In this document: piece after piece, positions 22,667-32,094 of the stretch
Layout: each line of letters starts with the position of its first letter
Numbering within the stretch: the first letter of the stretch is position 1
Assembly: GCA_963619325.1 (NCBI GenBank)
Contig: CAVEVQ010000011.1
Location: forward strand, 1-64,000
DNA: 64,000 nucleotides
DNA from: UBA1181 sp963619325
Lineage (GTDB): Bacteria > Bacteroidota > Bacteroidia > Bacteroidales > Paludibacteraceae
Reading direction: 5' to 3'
Program-made: the position numbers and the translations under genes
The notes under the pieces: model-generated
Databases searched by the model: none
What the model saw: the letters and a program-made list of their open reading frames with translations, nothing else
What the model was told of the DNA's origin: nothing

Positions 22667-23215
22667 TTAATCAAACACTACCGCATCCTTCAAAAGTGGA
22701 TGTTTCTGATCTTTGTCTGAAAGAAGCACTTTCGAAAAATCGATATCCCATTGAATATTGATTTGAGGATCATTGTACATAATCCCCGCATCTGCCTGAG
22801 GTGCATACACATTATCAACTTTGTATGTAAAGATAGCTTCCTCACTTCTCACCAAAAATCCATGCGCAAATCCCCTTGGAATGAACAATTGTCTCTTATT
22901 GTCCTCGCTCAACACAACAGCAACGTGCTGACCAAAAGTCGGACTACTCTTGCGAATATCCACTGCAACATCCAAAACCTCTCCTTTTATAACACGCACT
23001 AATTTTGCTTGCGACCATTCTCCTTTCTGATAATGCAATCCACGAAGCACTCCGAAAGAAGACTTTGACTCGTTGTCTTGCACAAAATTCACCTTCCCAA
23101 TATTTTCTTCAAACTCATTTCGTTTAAATGCCTCGAAAAAATATCCACGACTATCAGCAAAGACTTTCGGTTCAATCACCCAAACTCCTTTTATTTTCTG
23201 TTCGATGAAATTCAT
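22667..23215 (-). CDS. rfbC: dTDP-4-dehydrorhamnose 3,5-epimerase
   Basis: This 182-residue cupin-fold enzyme epimerises dTDP-4-keto-6-deoxyglucose at C3 and C5. It shows DSRGYFFEAFKRNEFEE, the segment VLRGLHYQKG with the catalytic His, KGEVLDVAVDIRKSSPTFG with the catalytic Asp partner, and IPRGFAHGFLV. Length and ends match the family. It lies between rfbA (50 bp upstream) and rfbD (15 bp downstream) and is surely in the same operon. Confidence 0.96.
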   Translation of the reverse strand: MNFIEQKIKGVWVIEPKVFADSRGYFFEAFKRNEFEENIGKVNFVQDNESKSSFGVLRGLHYQKGEWSQAKLVRVIKGEVLDVAVDIRKSSPTFGQHVAVVLSEDNKRQLFIPRGFAHGFLVRSEEAIFTYKVDNVYAPQADAGIMYNDPQINIQWDIDFSKVLLSDKDQKHPLLKDAVVFD

Positions 23216-23265
23216 TGTCTTCTTCTTTTCTAAATATTATTTTTTCTTTTTACTGCGACAAGAAA

Positions 23266-24138
23266 CTACCTTCTTTCATCCAATAAAGACAAAATATATT
23301 GACCATATTGAGTCTTCGAAAGTTGCTCTCCTAAGGTACGCAATTGCTGGTCATCTATCCACTTGTTTCGCCACGCGATTTCCTCAATACAAGCCACATA
23401 ATAACCTTGACGCTTCTGGATAGTCGCCACAAAATTTCCAGCCTCTAACAAAGAGTCACTATTACCGGTGTCTAACCAAGCGAAACCCCGACCAAAAAGC
23501 TCTACGCTCAAGGTTCCCTCCTCTAAATAAACTTTGTTTAAGTCCGTTATCTCATACTCTCCTCTTTCCGACGGCTTTATTTTAGACGCTTTTTCGGTCA
23601 CTGTGCTATCATAGAAATAAAGTCCAGGGACGGCATAGTTAGATTTCGGATTTTTAGGTTTTTCTTCCAACGAAATCACCTTCCCTTTTTCATCAAACTC
23701 AGCAACACCATACGCAGTCGGATCTTTTACGTAATAGCCAAAAATCGTGGCTCCAACATTCTTTCTCGCCGCACGTTTCAGCATAGCAGAGAAATTCTGT
23801 CCATGAAAAAGATTATCACCTAATATCAAGCATCCAGCATCTCCATTCAAGAATTCCGCTCCTAAAACAAATGCCTGAGCCAATCCATTAGGAGTTTCTT
23901 GCACTTTATAGGAAAACGACATACCCAAATCCTTCCCATCTCCTAACAACTGACGAAACATCGGCAAGTCACGAGGAGTCGAGATAATCAAAACCTCCCG
24001 AATACCCGCCAACATCAGCGTTGAAAGTGGATAGTAAATCATCGGCTTGTCATACACCGGCATAATCTGCTTAGAGATTGCTTTTGACAGGGGATATAAA
24101 CGTGTTGCACTCCCCCCCGCTAAAATAATACCTTTCAT
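23266..24138 (-). CDS. rfbA: Glucose-1-phosphate thymidylyltransferase
   Basis: This 290-residue nucleotidyltransferase makes dTDP-glucose from dTTP and glucose-1-phosphate, the first step toward dTDP-rhamnose. It has GIILAGGSATRLYPLS (nucleotide loop), SKQIMPVYDKPMIYYPLS, LILGDNLFHG (metal-binding Asp), EEKPKNPKSNYAVPGLY, and FAWLDTGNSDSLLEA. It starts 13 bp after the thioredoxin gene. rfbB, the 4,6-dehydratase needed between this step and rfbC, is not in the window and must lie elsewhere. Confidence 0.96.
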   Translation of the reverse strand: MKGIILAGGSATRLYPLSKAISKQIMPVYDKPMIYYPLSTLMLAGIREVLIISTPRDLPMFRQLLGDGKDLGMSFSYKVQETPNGLAQAFVLGAEFLNGDAGCLILGDNLFHGQNFSAMLKRAARKNVGATIFGYYVKDPTAYGVAEFDEKGKVISLEEKPKNPKSNYAVPGLYFYDSTVTEKASKIKPSERGEYEITDLNKVYLEEGTLSVELFGRGFAWLDTGNSDSLLEAGNFVATIQKRQGYYVACIEEIAWRNKWIDDQQLRTLGEQLSKTQYGQYILSLLDERR

Positions 24139-24151
24139 AAGCAGACAGCGT

Positions 24152-24610
24152 TTACTTTGATTTCTTGTGCTTCAATACAACTGTCTCTATAGCGTATTTC
24201 AATTCTGCTTTTGACATCGCACCACGACTCATCTCTGGAGAACCACTCATAGGCACAAACACCAAAAGAGGTATTGAAGTGGCACCAAAAAGTCTTGCTA
24301 ACTCAGGCTCTTTGTTTACATCAACCTTGTAAATATAGATTTCATTCTTATACTCCTCCGCCAATTCATCCAAATAAGGAGAAATCATACGACAAGGACC
24401 ACACCAAGTTGCATAAAAATCAATCACACAGGGTTTGTCTCCCAAATAATTCCAAGCCTTGTCAACGTTGACGATTTTCTTATTGAATTCCTCGTAGGTA
24501 GGATGAAGCACCTTGCCAGAGTTACTGTTCTTATTTTCAGCAGCGAAAGCACACGAAGTCACGCTCAAAAGGAAGCAAACAATTAATGATTTCATTACTC
24601 TCATATTCAT
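24152..24610 (-). CDS. Exported thioredoxin-like protein
   Basis: This 152-residue protein has a signal sequence at residues 1-24 (MRVMKSLIVCFLLSVTSC then AFA). It may be cut by signal peptidase I after AFA, or the VTSC could act as a lipobox. The mature thioredoxin fold carries IDFYATWCGPCRMISPY with the redox CGPC motif, KVDVNKEPELARLF, and the cis-Pro loop TSIPLLVF. It would act as a disulfide oxidoreductase in the periplasm. It sits 13 bp upstream of rfbA and may share its transcript, with no clear functional link. Confidence 0.9.
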   Translation of the reverse strand: MNMRVMKSLIVCFLLSVTSCAFAAENKNSNSGKVLHPTYEEFNKKIVNVDKAWNYLGDKPCVIDFYATWCGPCRMISPYLDELAEEYKNEIYIYKVDVNKEPELARLFGATSIPLLVFVPMSGSPEMSRGAMSKAELKYAIETVVLKHKKSK

Positions 24611-24712
24611 ACCATGTAATATTACGTTTTCAACAAATGTTAATTTCTCAAAATTAACACTTATTACTAAATAACCATTAATAAGCGATAAATATATTTA
24701 AACAGAGACACA

Positions 24713-24746
24713 AAAAAAAGCGACTAACCGAAGTTAATCGCTTTTT
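24713..24746 (-). terminator. Terminator after the tRNA-Lys/tRNA-Ser genes
   Basis: On the minus strand, AAAAAGCGATTAA and TTAGTCGCTTTTT pair around a CTTCGG loop, with a long T-run, 6 bp beyond the 3' end of tRNA-Ser. Symmetry allows use in both directions. Confidence 0.85.
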
Positions 24747-24751
24747 ACTTG

Positions 24752-24836
24752 CGGAGAGGGAGGGATTCGAACCCCCGGTACATTGCTGTACGGCGGTTTT
24801 CAAGACCGCTGTAATCGACCACTCTACCACCTCTCC
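24752..24836 (-). tRNA. tRNA-Ser (anticodon UGA)
   Basis: This 85-nt gene has acceptor stem GGAGAGG/CCTCTCC, discriminator G, U8, a D arm with GGTAGAGTGG, anticodon TGA (complement of 24800-24802) in loop CTTGAAA, a long variable arm (CCGTACAGCAATGTACC) diagnostic of serine tRNAs, and T arm GTTCGAATC. CCA is not encoded. Confidence 0.97.
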
Positions 24837-24863
24837 AAAATTGTTTCTTCTCCAAGAGAAAAG

Positions 24864-24936
24864 TGACCCAGCAGGGGATCGAACCCTGGACCCACAGATT
24901 AAGAGTCTGTTGCTCTACCAGCTGAGCTACTGAGTC
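24864..24936 (-). tRNA. tRNA-Lys (anticodon CUU)
   Basis: This 73-nt gene has acceptor stem GACTCAG/CTGGGTC with discriminator A, U8-A9, D arm GCTCAGCTGGTAGAGC, anticodon loop CTCTTAA with anticodon CTT, and T arm GGTTCGATC. It lies 27 bp upstream of tRNA-Ser in the same orientation and is likely co-transcribed. Confidence 0.96.
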
Positions 24937-25026
24937 ATTTATCATTGAAACCTTTCAGAACCAGATAATTAAAAGTCTTATTTTCAATAATTTATTAGAA
25001 CCTCTTGTTCTTTCTTTAAGACTTTG

Positions 25027-25034
25027 CAAAAGTA
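25027..25034 (-). promoter_or_regulatory. -7 box TACTTTTG of the tRNA-Lys/tRNA-Ser genes
   Basis: This TAnnTTTG match on the minus strand lies about 90 bp before tRNA-Lys, leaving a processed 5' leader. The A/T-rich stretch above it (25035-25147) contains no gene. Confidence 0.45.
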
Positions 25035-25147
25035 GACGTTATTTTTCTATTCTGCAAATTTTATTAAAGTTTTTTTTCACGTTTTTTTTAACCTCTTTTT
25101 CTATTCTTTGGAAAATTTCTTTTATCCTCATACAAATTTATACTCAC

Positions 25148-25177
25148 AAAAAAAGTCTTCCTTTAACAAGGAAGACT
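25148..25177 (-). terminator. Terminator after tRNA-Gln
   Basis: On the minus strand, AGTCTTCCTT and AAGGAAGACT form a 10-bp stem with a 4-base loop followed by seven T. It lies directly beyond the 3' end of the tRNA. Confidence 0.9.
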
Positions 25178-25180
25178 CTG

Positions 25181-25251
25181 TTGTCTTGCCAGGACTCGAA
25201 CCCGGACAAGCAGTGCCAGAAACTGATGTGCTACCATTACACCACAAGACA
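25181..25251 (-). tRNA. tRNA-Gln (anticodon CUG)
   Basis: This 71-nt gene has acceptor stem TGTCTTG/CAAGACA, discriminator A, D arm GGTGTAATGGTAGCAC, anticodon loop TTCTGGC with anticodon CTG, and T arm GGTTCGAGTCC. It has its own promoter box and terminator. Confidence 0.95.
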
Positions 25252-25269
25252 ATCTCTTTAAAACGTTGG

Positions 25270-25277
25270 CAAAGATA
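25270..25277 (-). promoter_or_regulatory. -7 box TATCTTTG of tRNA-Gln
   Basis: This TAnnTTTG match on the minus strand lies 18 bp before the tRNA 5' end. Confidence 0.55.
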
Positions 25278-25371
25278 AAGCAATTTCCATTATGCACCAA
25301 ATTTCAAGAGCGTTTTTTTCGACGAATTTTGATTTACTCAAATCCTCACAAAAGTGCCTTTGACTAATCTG

Positions 25372-27915
25372 CTAGAAATCTATGTGTAGAGCAAACCTCA
25401 AACCATGTTTTGGAACGTCTTTATGCTCTTTGTATGTTAAACGCCACGAATAGCTCAACCTAAACAATTTTAATATATTATCCAAACCAACGCCAACTTC
25501 CATATAAGGTTTCTGCTCGAAAGCATACGATGTTGTCGGCAACACAAAAAGCCCATCTTTATTTTCTGCCTTCATTGGATTAGAATCATCCGAGAGTTTT
25601 CCATAAACGCCCTTAAAGGTCACGAACTCTCGCAACTGAAGTTTCCGAATTATGGGAACTCTATCAAAAATCAGCCCATTCAAAAAATAAGCGATATCCC
25701 ATGTAAGTGACTGATTGCATAGGAACTCAACGGGATCTAATAAAGAAAAAGCCTTCTCTTTTATAGTGTAGGAAGAACTCGCATCAGGCACATCCAACAA
25801 TGTATAAGGCACATTATTCCAAACTTTCGTCGCCTTTAAAAACACATCAACATACCCAAAATAGGACATCCAGAAACGCTGACTATAACTCCCTTCTGTC
25901 CTATTATATGTATACGAAGATCCTAAGACATCTTTGATGGAAGCATTGTGTGTCAAATTAAACTCGGGATGTTCTTTATTCAACTGATAACGAAAACGAC
26001 GTGATTGATAGAATTTCTCATGTGGTGCATACCGTAAAGACAACTTTAGCGTACTCATTGAATAATCGTCTATCTCCGAAAATGTTCCATTCTCAGAATA
26101 TTTTTTAAACTTTGTCAACCATGTCGCATAATATGTTTTATAAGCATACTCTAAATTATACGAAAAACCATTGTAAAATTCATTTTGATAAACCACTCCG
26201 AATTCTCTTTGATATATGGCGTTTCTATCGTCCGTGCGACTAAATAGAGAGGCTAATATATTATCATAACCCACGAAACTCTCTCCTACCTTGCCAACAT
26301 CAAATTTTCCATACGCTTTAATTGAATGTACGGGAAACTCGACATGATAAAGTTTTTTCTTATTAAATGAGTATTCCAACGAACCCATCCCCTTCGGTAA
26401 TTTGTCTTTGCAACCAAAGGCCAGATATGTGTTGATAAAAAAATGCTCATCAAAGAATGTCGTTGTTTCTCCTCCTACCCTCACTCGAAATCCTTCTAAT
26501 CTGTTTTTTGAAATTGTTGAGAAAAAAGGTCCATAATCAAACTGACTTCCAACCTTTTTCGTTGGTATATAATTGTTTATACAAACCTCCAATCCTTTCT
26601 TCACCACGCGGAACAGTTTCACATCATGTAATTTCAACATCAACGAGTCCGTTCTTTTTTCCTCAGCAGACAATGGAGAATGACGTAATGTATCCCAAGC
26701 AACGTCATCTTGCTTATTTGCATTTTTCGCTTCTATGATAGGGGCACTTTCCTCCAAGATTTCATAATCTTTTGTCTTTCTAAACCCATAATTGTTATAC
26801 GAATTCAACCTTTCTCCATAAACCCGAGGTAACGCCGGCACAAAAAATTCCACACACACATAGTCTTTCTTAATCAAGCGCGTGCCATCTCCTGATTTTT
26901 CAAAATCTTGTTCCATATACAAACTTTCAACAAAGTTGAGATTAATGTCTTTAGGAACATTGAAATGTGCATGATGAACAAAACGAGTAGAATCAAGAGA
27001 CACATAAAGACTTCCCGTAAATCCATACGCTTCAGTCGTTCGAGGTGTAAACGCCAAATTGACACATGAATCTCCATCAACCACCAACGTGTCTATGACA
27101 AAATATTTGTAAAAAGAAGGGGCTACATTGGAAAGTGGACTGACAAAATGATTCGACAACAAGACAATGTCATTCTGAAACAAATCAATCTCCCGAAACA
27201 TCTCATCCAAAGTCTTCTTAACACCCTCCTGCGGAAAAATCTCGTCTATCCCAACACTTTTCTGAGCTCTAATAAGCTCTCTTTTTTTTTCAGGATTTGT
27301 TTGACAATAGATAGACGAGGCAGACTCTCTCAAGCCGACTGGCAAAATCGTCTTACCATATCGAGAGGTATCTGTGTGATCATATAAAAAGCCAAACTTT
27401 CTTGAAAGTCCGTTATATTTTCCCTCCTCAAATTCATTCCACGCATATGTTATTTTCTGATACTTATCATACGAACAATAATCATGACGTTTCGGATCAT
27501 AGACATCTCTTTTGTCTATCATCTCCTTTACTAAATCAACAGCCGGATTATTTTTGCTCCGATATTTCTGTTTCTTCTTTGAAGTCACAACAACCTCTCC
27601 TAAGGCCACATTATCTGGAGACAAATTTATTTTAAGGTTCCTTTTCACTCCATCTGCCTTGACATTCACCCGATAATCTTTATAACCCATCATTGAAAAA
27701 ACAAGCTGACCCGACTCCTTTGCCATTATAGTGAATCGTCCAGACACATCCGTTATCGTTCCTCGCGTTGTGTTTTTGAAATAAATGGAAACGTATGGCA
27801 ATGTTTCTCTCGTCAATGAATCGCGCACAACACCAACAACCTCAGTGTCTATGGCAAACAGACGTATTAAAGATTGTACTAACAAACAAATAAAAAGCAG
27901 TATGTTTTTTTTCAT
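25372..27915 (-). CDS. DUF5686 outer-membrane protein with carboxypeptidase-like regulatory domain
   Basis: This 847-residue exported protein has a signal peptide at residues 1-22 (MKKNILLFICLLVQSLIRLF). A CarboxypepD_reg-like beta-sandwich follows at about 25-110 (VVGVVRDSLTRETLPYVSIY, GTITDVSGRFTI). The remainder matches the DUF5686 pattern, with many short amphipathic strands alternating with aromatic residues, ending in RFALHIDF. A terminal Phe is typical of outer-membrane beta-barrels. DUF5686 proteins are widespread in Bacteroidota and related to TonB-dependent receptor-like barrels, but the function is unknown. It has no TonB plug and no SusD partner nearby. It lies 20 bp downstream of the RNase Z gene. 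Confidence 0.88.
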   Translation of the reverse strand: MKKNILLFICLLVQSLIRLFAIDTEVVGVVRDSLTRETLPYVSIYFKNTTRGTITDVSGRFTIMAKESGQLVFSMMGYKDYRVNVKADGVKRNLKINLSPDNVALGEVVVTSKKKQKYRSKNNPAVDLVKEMIDKRDVYDPKRHDYCSYDKYQKITYAWNEFEEGKYNGLSRKFGFLYDHTDTSRYGKTILPVGLRESASSIYCQTNPEKKRELIRAQKSVGIDEIFPQEGVKKTLDEMFREIDLFQNDIVLLSNHFVSPLSNVAPSFYKYFVIDTLVVDGDSCVNLAFTPRTTEAYGFTGSLYVSLDSTRFVHHAHFNVPKDINLNFVESLYMEQDFEKSGDGTRLIKKDYVCVEFFVPALPRVYGERLNSYNNYGFRKTKDYEILEESAPIIEAKNANKQDDVAWDTLRHSPLSAEEKRTDSLMLKLHDVKLFRVVKKGLEVCINNYIPTKKVGSQFDYGPFFSTISKNRLEGFRVRVGGETTTFFDEHFFINTYLAFGCKDKLPKGMGSLEYSFNKKKLYHVEFPVHSIKAYGKFDVGKVGESFVGYDNILASLFSRTDDRNAIYQREFGVVYQNEFYNGFSYNLEYAYKTYYATWLTKFKKYSENGTFSEIDDYSMSTLKLSLRYAPHEKFYQSRRFRYQLNKEHPEFNLTHNASIKDVLGSSYTYNRTEGSYSQRFWMSYFGYVDVFLKATKVWNNVPYTLLDVPDASSSYTIKEKAFSLLDPVEFLCNQSLTWDIAYFLNGLIFDRVPIIRKLQLREFVTFKGVYGKLSDDSNPMKAENKDGLFVLPTTSYAFEQKPYMEVGVGLDNILKLFRLSYSWRLTYKEHKDVPKHGLRFALHIDF

Positions 27916-27935
27916 TCAAACAATCCGTGGTTAGC

Positions 27936-28850
27936 TTAATAATTATATACCATTCCATCTTTGGTCAATTCTGTGTTCGTAAAGATAGGTCTTGCTTCAT
28001 CTAAAAAAGCACTTAAATCTTTATATCTTGCAGAAAAATGTCCCAATATCAATTTTTTTACATTCGCCTTTTGTGCGATGGTAGCTGCCTGTGCCGCCGT
28101 CGAATGTAAATTCTTTTTAGCTTTACTCTTATGCTCTGTTAAGTAAGATGCCTCATGGAAAAGCAAATCCACATTTTCTATGTAGGGAATAATACGTTCG
28201 CTATAAGCCGTATCAGAGCAATAGGCATACGAAAAAGAGGGCGACGCTTCTCTTGTCAACACGGCATTGGATATTATTTCTCCACTTTCTGTAATAAAAT
28301 CCGCCCCTCTCTTAATCAAAGGCAATTCTTTTATAGGAATTTTAAAAAATTCTATCTTTTGTCTTATCAAATGTCTTTCCTTCGGCTTCTCCTTAATCAA
28401 AAAACCTGAACAAGGCATTGTATGTACCAAAGGTATAGTTGTCACAACAATTGACCTGTCTTCATAAATGCACTCTGACACGTTGGCTTTAAATGTTTCA
28501 AAATGAACTTTAAAATTCAATCCTCCCGTAAAAAAATCAAGCGCAGGGCGTAAGACTTTCTCTAACTCAGCATGAGAATGAATATACAAGTCACCACGAT
28601 CCATTCTCATACCAATAGACGATATCAACCCTAACAATCCAAAACAATGATCGCCATGAAGATGAGAGATAAAAACATGATCTAAACGAGCCATTCCCTC
28701 TCCATATTTATTCATCTGCACCTGCGTACCTTCTCCACAATCAATCATAAATTTCTTGTTATGCATCGAAAGCACATGAGAAGCCTGATTCCTTCCATAA
28801 GCGGGAATCGCCGATCCTGATCCTAAAATTTTTAGTGAGATATCCGACAT
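27936..28850 (-). CDS. rnz: Ribonuclease Z (tRNA 3' processing endonuclease)
   Basis: This 304-residue metallo-beta-lactamase fold enzyme cleaves tRNA precursors after the discriminator base. That step is needed here because none of the three tRNAs in the window encodes CCA. It shows LGSGSAIPAYGRNQASH, the zinc motif FISHLHGDHCFGLLGL, LLFHEASY, KKNLHSTAAQAA (family-specific His), and LILGHFSARY. Length is normal. It is separated from the OmpA-family gene upstream by a terminator and precedes the DUF5686 gene by 20 bp. Confidence 0.96.
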   Translation of the reverse strand: MSDISLKILGSGSAIPAYGRNQASHVLSMHNKKFMIDCGEGTQVQMNKYGEGMARLDHVFISHLHGDHCFGLLGLISSIGMRMDRGDLYIHSHAELEKVLRPALDFFTGGLNFKVHFETFKANVSECIYEDRSIVVTTIPLVHTMPCSGFLIKEKPKERHLIRQKIEFFKIPIKELPLIKRGADFITESGEIISNAVLTREASPSFSYAYCSDTAYSERIIPYIENVDLLFHEASYLTEHKSKAKKNLHSTAAQAATIAQKANVKKLILGHFSARYKDLSAFLDEARPIFTNTELTKDGMVYNY

Positions 28851-28863
28851 TGGAACACAAATT

Positions 28864-28891
28864 AAAAAGGAGCGGAAAAGACTCCGCTCCC
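28864..28891 (-). terminator. Terminator after the OmpA-family gene
   Basis: On the minus strand, GGAGCGGAGT and ACTCCGCTCC-type arms form a GC-rich stem (28869-28890) followed by five T, 33 bp after the stop at 28923. Confidence 0.88.
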
Positions 28892-28922
28892 TTTATGTAA
28901 TAAACTCAGAATAATTTCAAAA

Positions 28923-30152
28923 TTATTTTGAGAACAACTCAACCTCTACACGACGATTCTTAGCCTTACCTGCAGCAGTGTTGTTAGATGCGATTGGTTT
29001 AGTTTGTCCGAAACCTTCTGCCTCAATGTTAGCTGCATCAGCTCCCTTTGACACTAAGTAATTCTTTACTGCATTTGCACGATCCTCAGACAATTTGAGG
29101 TTAGCAGCAGCCTTACCGCTATTGTCTGTGTGACCATTCAACTTAACTGACCACTCTGGGTGTTTTACTAACAAACCAGCGAGACCATCCAAGTATGTGA
29201 AAGAAGTACTCTTGATAACAGCGTTACCAGACTCAAATTCCAAGTTAGACAAGGCAGTCTTGATAATTTGAGACTCCTCTGCAGTTGGTTTGTAAGCAAC
29301 TTTTGGCTTAGTAGCCTTGATGTGGCGATCCAAAGAGTCTTGAGTAAACTTGATTTGCTGTTGCAATTTCTTGATTTGATCGTTTTGATCGTCAATTGCC
29401 TTCTGTTGCTCAGCAGCCTTAGCATCCATTTCTTTCTTTTGAGCATCAAAGATAGGACCAAAGTCTGGAACCTCTACACCAGGAATGTAGTCTCCCCAAG
29501 CAATGTTACGAATGTTACGCTCACCACCAAAGAGAACACGTACACCGAAGTTAGCACCAAGAAGGCTACGAGCACCTTCATATCCGTTTGACTCTTTGTT
29601 AGGATTTATACGGAACTGTCCTTCCAAGAACAAAGCGACATACTTGCAAACGTTGAACTCAACATCAGTTGAAGCAACACCTAACAATTTTGCACCAGTC
29701 TCCTCGTCTTTTCCATCAAATTGGTATTTGTAAATCGTAGCACCAACACCTGTCTTAGCATACCAATTGAACCATGTGCAAGTACGGTATGGAGCAAGGA
29801 TATTAGACAAATTGAATGACAAGAACACATTGATATCTTGGTGGTTGCCTTCCATATCAGCGAAACCATTGTTTGCATCGTGGTCGTTCTTCAAGAACAT
29901 ATACTCTAAGCCCAAACCCCAACGAGGATTGAATGTTCTTTCTACTTCTCCACCAACTTCAAAATTAACCTTCTTGTCTGCATTTCGGAGGTAGTTAACA
30001 CCACCCTTAACAGCAAGAGACCAATGGTTGATTGACTCTGATTTTGCCACCTCGTTGTTAGTTTCAGCAGCAACAGACTCTTGTTGATCTTGCGCATTAA
30101 CTCCTGCAACAAGACCCAAGGTCATAAACAGAACTAAAAAACTCTTCTTCAT
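28923..30152 (-). CDS. OmpA-family outer-membrane protein
   Basis: This 409-residue protein has a signal peptide at residues 1-20 (MKKSFLVLFMTLGLVAGVNA, cut before QDQQ). Residues about 40-225 form the beta-barrel (HWSLAVKGGVNYL, WGLGLEYMFLKND). Residues 245-285 are a coiled-coil-like linker (KKEMDAKAAEQQKAIDDQND). The C-terminal OmpA domain (about 300-405) binds peptidoglycan: LNGHTDNSGKAAANLKLSED with the conserved Asp, and RANAVKNYLV, GQTKPIASN, NRRVEVEL. It is the usual abundant porin-like anchor of Bacteroidales. It is monocistronic between terminators. Confidence 0.95.
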   Translation of the reverse strand: MKKSFLVLFMTLGLVAGVNAQDQQESVAAETNNEVAKSESINHWSLAVKGGVNYLRNADKKVNFEVGGEVERTFNPRWGLGLEYMFLKNDHDANNGFADMEGNHQDINVFLSFNLSNILAPYRTCTWFNWYAKTGVGATIYKYQFDGKDEETGAKLLGVASTDVEFNVCKYVALFLEGQFRINPNKESNGYEGARSLLGANFGVRVLFGGERNIRNIAWGDYIPGVEVPDFGPIFDAQKKEMDAKAAEQQKAIDDQNDQIKKLQQQIKFTQDSLDRHIKATKPKVAYKPTAEESQIIKTALSNLEFESGNAVIKSTSFTYLDGLAGLLVKHPEWSVKLNGHTDNSGKAAANLKLSEDRANAVKNYLVSKGADAANIEAEGFGQTKPIASNNTAAGKAKNRRVEVELFSK

Positions 30153-30241
30153 AGAATTAAATACAAAGTTTAATTATTGTAATAATGTTTAAACAATCTT
30201 GTCTCCAATTTATTCAAGACAAGACTGTTATAATTTATCAA

Positions 30242-32035
30242 TTATTTCTTTTCTTCTTCAGACAATTGTTTTTTCAAAGAAGCCAATCCTTCGATGTCTC
30301 CAAAAGTAGTCTTCTCGATCTGAATTGCTGGCTCATTCTTCTTAGCAGATTTGGTGCTCTTACGAGCTTTTTTCTCTGCATCTTCTGCTCCACCTCTCTG
30401 AGCGTCCTCAAAGATACGGCTATGAGACAAGATAATTCTCTTAGTTTCCTTGTTGAACTCGATAACCTTGAATGGCAACTTCTCGTCAACCTTAGCCTGA
30501 GTTTTGTCCTCTTTTACCAAGTGTTTTGGAGTAGCAAATCCTTCAACTCCATAAGGCAAAGCGATAACAGCACCCTTATCAATCATCTCAACGATAGTAC
30601 CCTCATGGATTGAACCTACAGTAAAGATAGTCTCAAATGTATCCCAAGGATTCTCTTCCAACTGCTTGTGACCTAAACTCAAACGACGGTTCTCCTTGTC
30701 AATCTCCAAAACTTGAACTTCAATTTCAGCACCAATTTGAGTGAACTCTGATGGATGCTTTACCTTCTTAGTCCAAGAAAGATCTGAAATATGAATCAAA
30801 CCATCTACACCCTCAGCGATCTCAACAAACACACCGAAATTAGTGAAGTTACGAACCTTTGCCTTGTGGCGTGAACCAACTGCATACTCAGTCTCAATGT
30901 TAGCCCATGGATCTGGCTTAAGTTGTTTGATACCCAAAGACATCTTACGCTCTTCACGATCGAGAGTCAAAACGACAGCCTCAACCTCGTCACCTACCTT
31001 CATGAAGTCTTGTGCGCTGCGTAAGTGTTGAGACCAAGACATTTCTGAAACGTGAATCAAACCTTCAACACCAGGAGCAATCTCAACGAATGCACCGTAG
31101 TCTGCCATAACGACAACCTTACCCTTTACCTTGTCGCCAACCTTCAAGTTAGGATCCAAAGCATCCCATGGATGAGGAGTCAACTGCTTCAAACCTAAAG
31201 CGATACGCTTCTTCTCGTCGTCGAAGTCGAGAATTACAACGTTCAACTTCTGGTCTAATTTCACAACCTCTTCTGGGTGAGTTACACGACCCCATGACAA
31301 GTCTGTGATGTGGATCAATCCGTCTACGCCACCCAAGTCGATGAATACACCATACGAAGTGATATTCTTGACAGTACCCTCGAGTACTTGACCTTTTTCG
31401 AGCTTTGAAATGATATCCTTCTTCTGTTGCTCCAACTCAGCCTCAATAAGAGCCTTATGAGAAACAACAACATTTTTAAACTCTTGGTTGATCTTAACAA
31501 CCTTGAATTCCATAGTTTTTCCTACGAACAAATCGTAGTCGCGAATAGGCTTAACATCAATTTGAGAACCTGGCAAGAATGCTTCGATGCCGAATACGTC
31601 GACAATCATACCACCCTTTGTTCTGCATTTGATAAATCCCTTGATGATCTCGTCCTTTTCCAAAGCCTCGTTAACACGCTCCCATGACTTAGAAGCACGA
31701 GCCTTCTTATGTGAAAGAACCAACTGTCCTTTTTTATCTTCAGGACTCTCAATATAAACCTCTACCTCATCACCGATTTTGAGGTCAGGATTGTAGCGGA
31801 ACTCGCTCATTGGAACGATACCATCCGACTTGTAGCCGACATTCACTACAACCTCTCTCTTATTCATAGAGATAACCTTACCAAGAACAACGTCTTTATC
31901 TTTTACGACATTCAACGTGTCAGAGTACTTCTTCTCTAATTCTTCGTGGCTAACGTTCGTTTCAACGTCACCTTTCTCGTATGCATCCCAGTCGAATCCA
32001 TCAACAGGAGCAACATTCTTTGTTAAATCACTCAT
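30242..32035 (-). CDS. rpsA: 30S ribosomal protein S1
   Basis: This 597-residue translation factor of the small subunit binds mRNA. Six S1 RNA-binding repeats are visible, marked by GLIHITDLSW, GLIHVSEMSW, GLIHISDLSW and the more divergent first, second and sixth repeats (GIVPMSEF, AFLPGSQID, GFATPKHL). A charged C-terminal tail is rich in Lys/Glu (KKARKSTKSAKKNE). Bacteroidota lack most Shine-Dalgarno sites, so S1 is expected to matter strongly for initiation. It has its own promoter box at 32095-32102. Length and order are normal. Confidence 0.97.
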   Translation of the reverse strand: MSDLTKNVAPVDGFDWDAYEKGDVETNVSHEELEKKYSDTLNVVKDKDVVLGKVISMNKREVVVNVGYKSDGIVPMSEFRYNPDLKIGDEVEVYIESPEDKKGQLVLSHKKARASKSWERVNEALEKDEIIKGFIKCRTKGGMIVDVFGIEAFLPGSQIDVKPIRDYDLFVGKTMEFKVVKINQEFKNVVVSHKALIEAELEQQKKDIISKLEKGQVLEGTVKNITSYGVFIDLGGVDGLIHITDLSWGRVTHPEEVVKLDQKLNVVILDFDDEKKRIALGLKQLTPHPWDALDPNLKVGDKVKGKVVVMADYGAFVEIAPGVEGLIHVSEMSWSQHLRSAQDFMKVGDEVEAVVLTLDREERKMSLGIKQLKPDPWANIETEYAVGSRHKAKVRNFTNFGVFVEIAEGVDGLIHISDLSWTKKVKHPSEFTQIGAEIEVQVLEIDKENRRLSLGHKQLEENPWDTFETIFTVGSIHEGTIVEMIDKGAVIALPYGVEGFATPKHLVKEDKTQAKVDEKLPFKVIEFNKETKRIILSHSRIFEDAQRGGAEDAEKKARKSTKSAKKNEPAIQIEKTTFGDIEGLASLKKQLSEEEKK

Positions 32036-32094
32036 TTGTTTTTTGAGACTTAAAAAAATTAGTCGTTAGACATTATGTTATATAAAACTCACCG

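Noticed and set aside
24745..24945. Short open frame on the minus strand
   Set aside because: It is the tRNA-Ser and tRNA-Lys genes read as codons.
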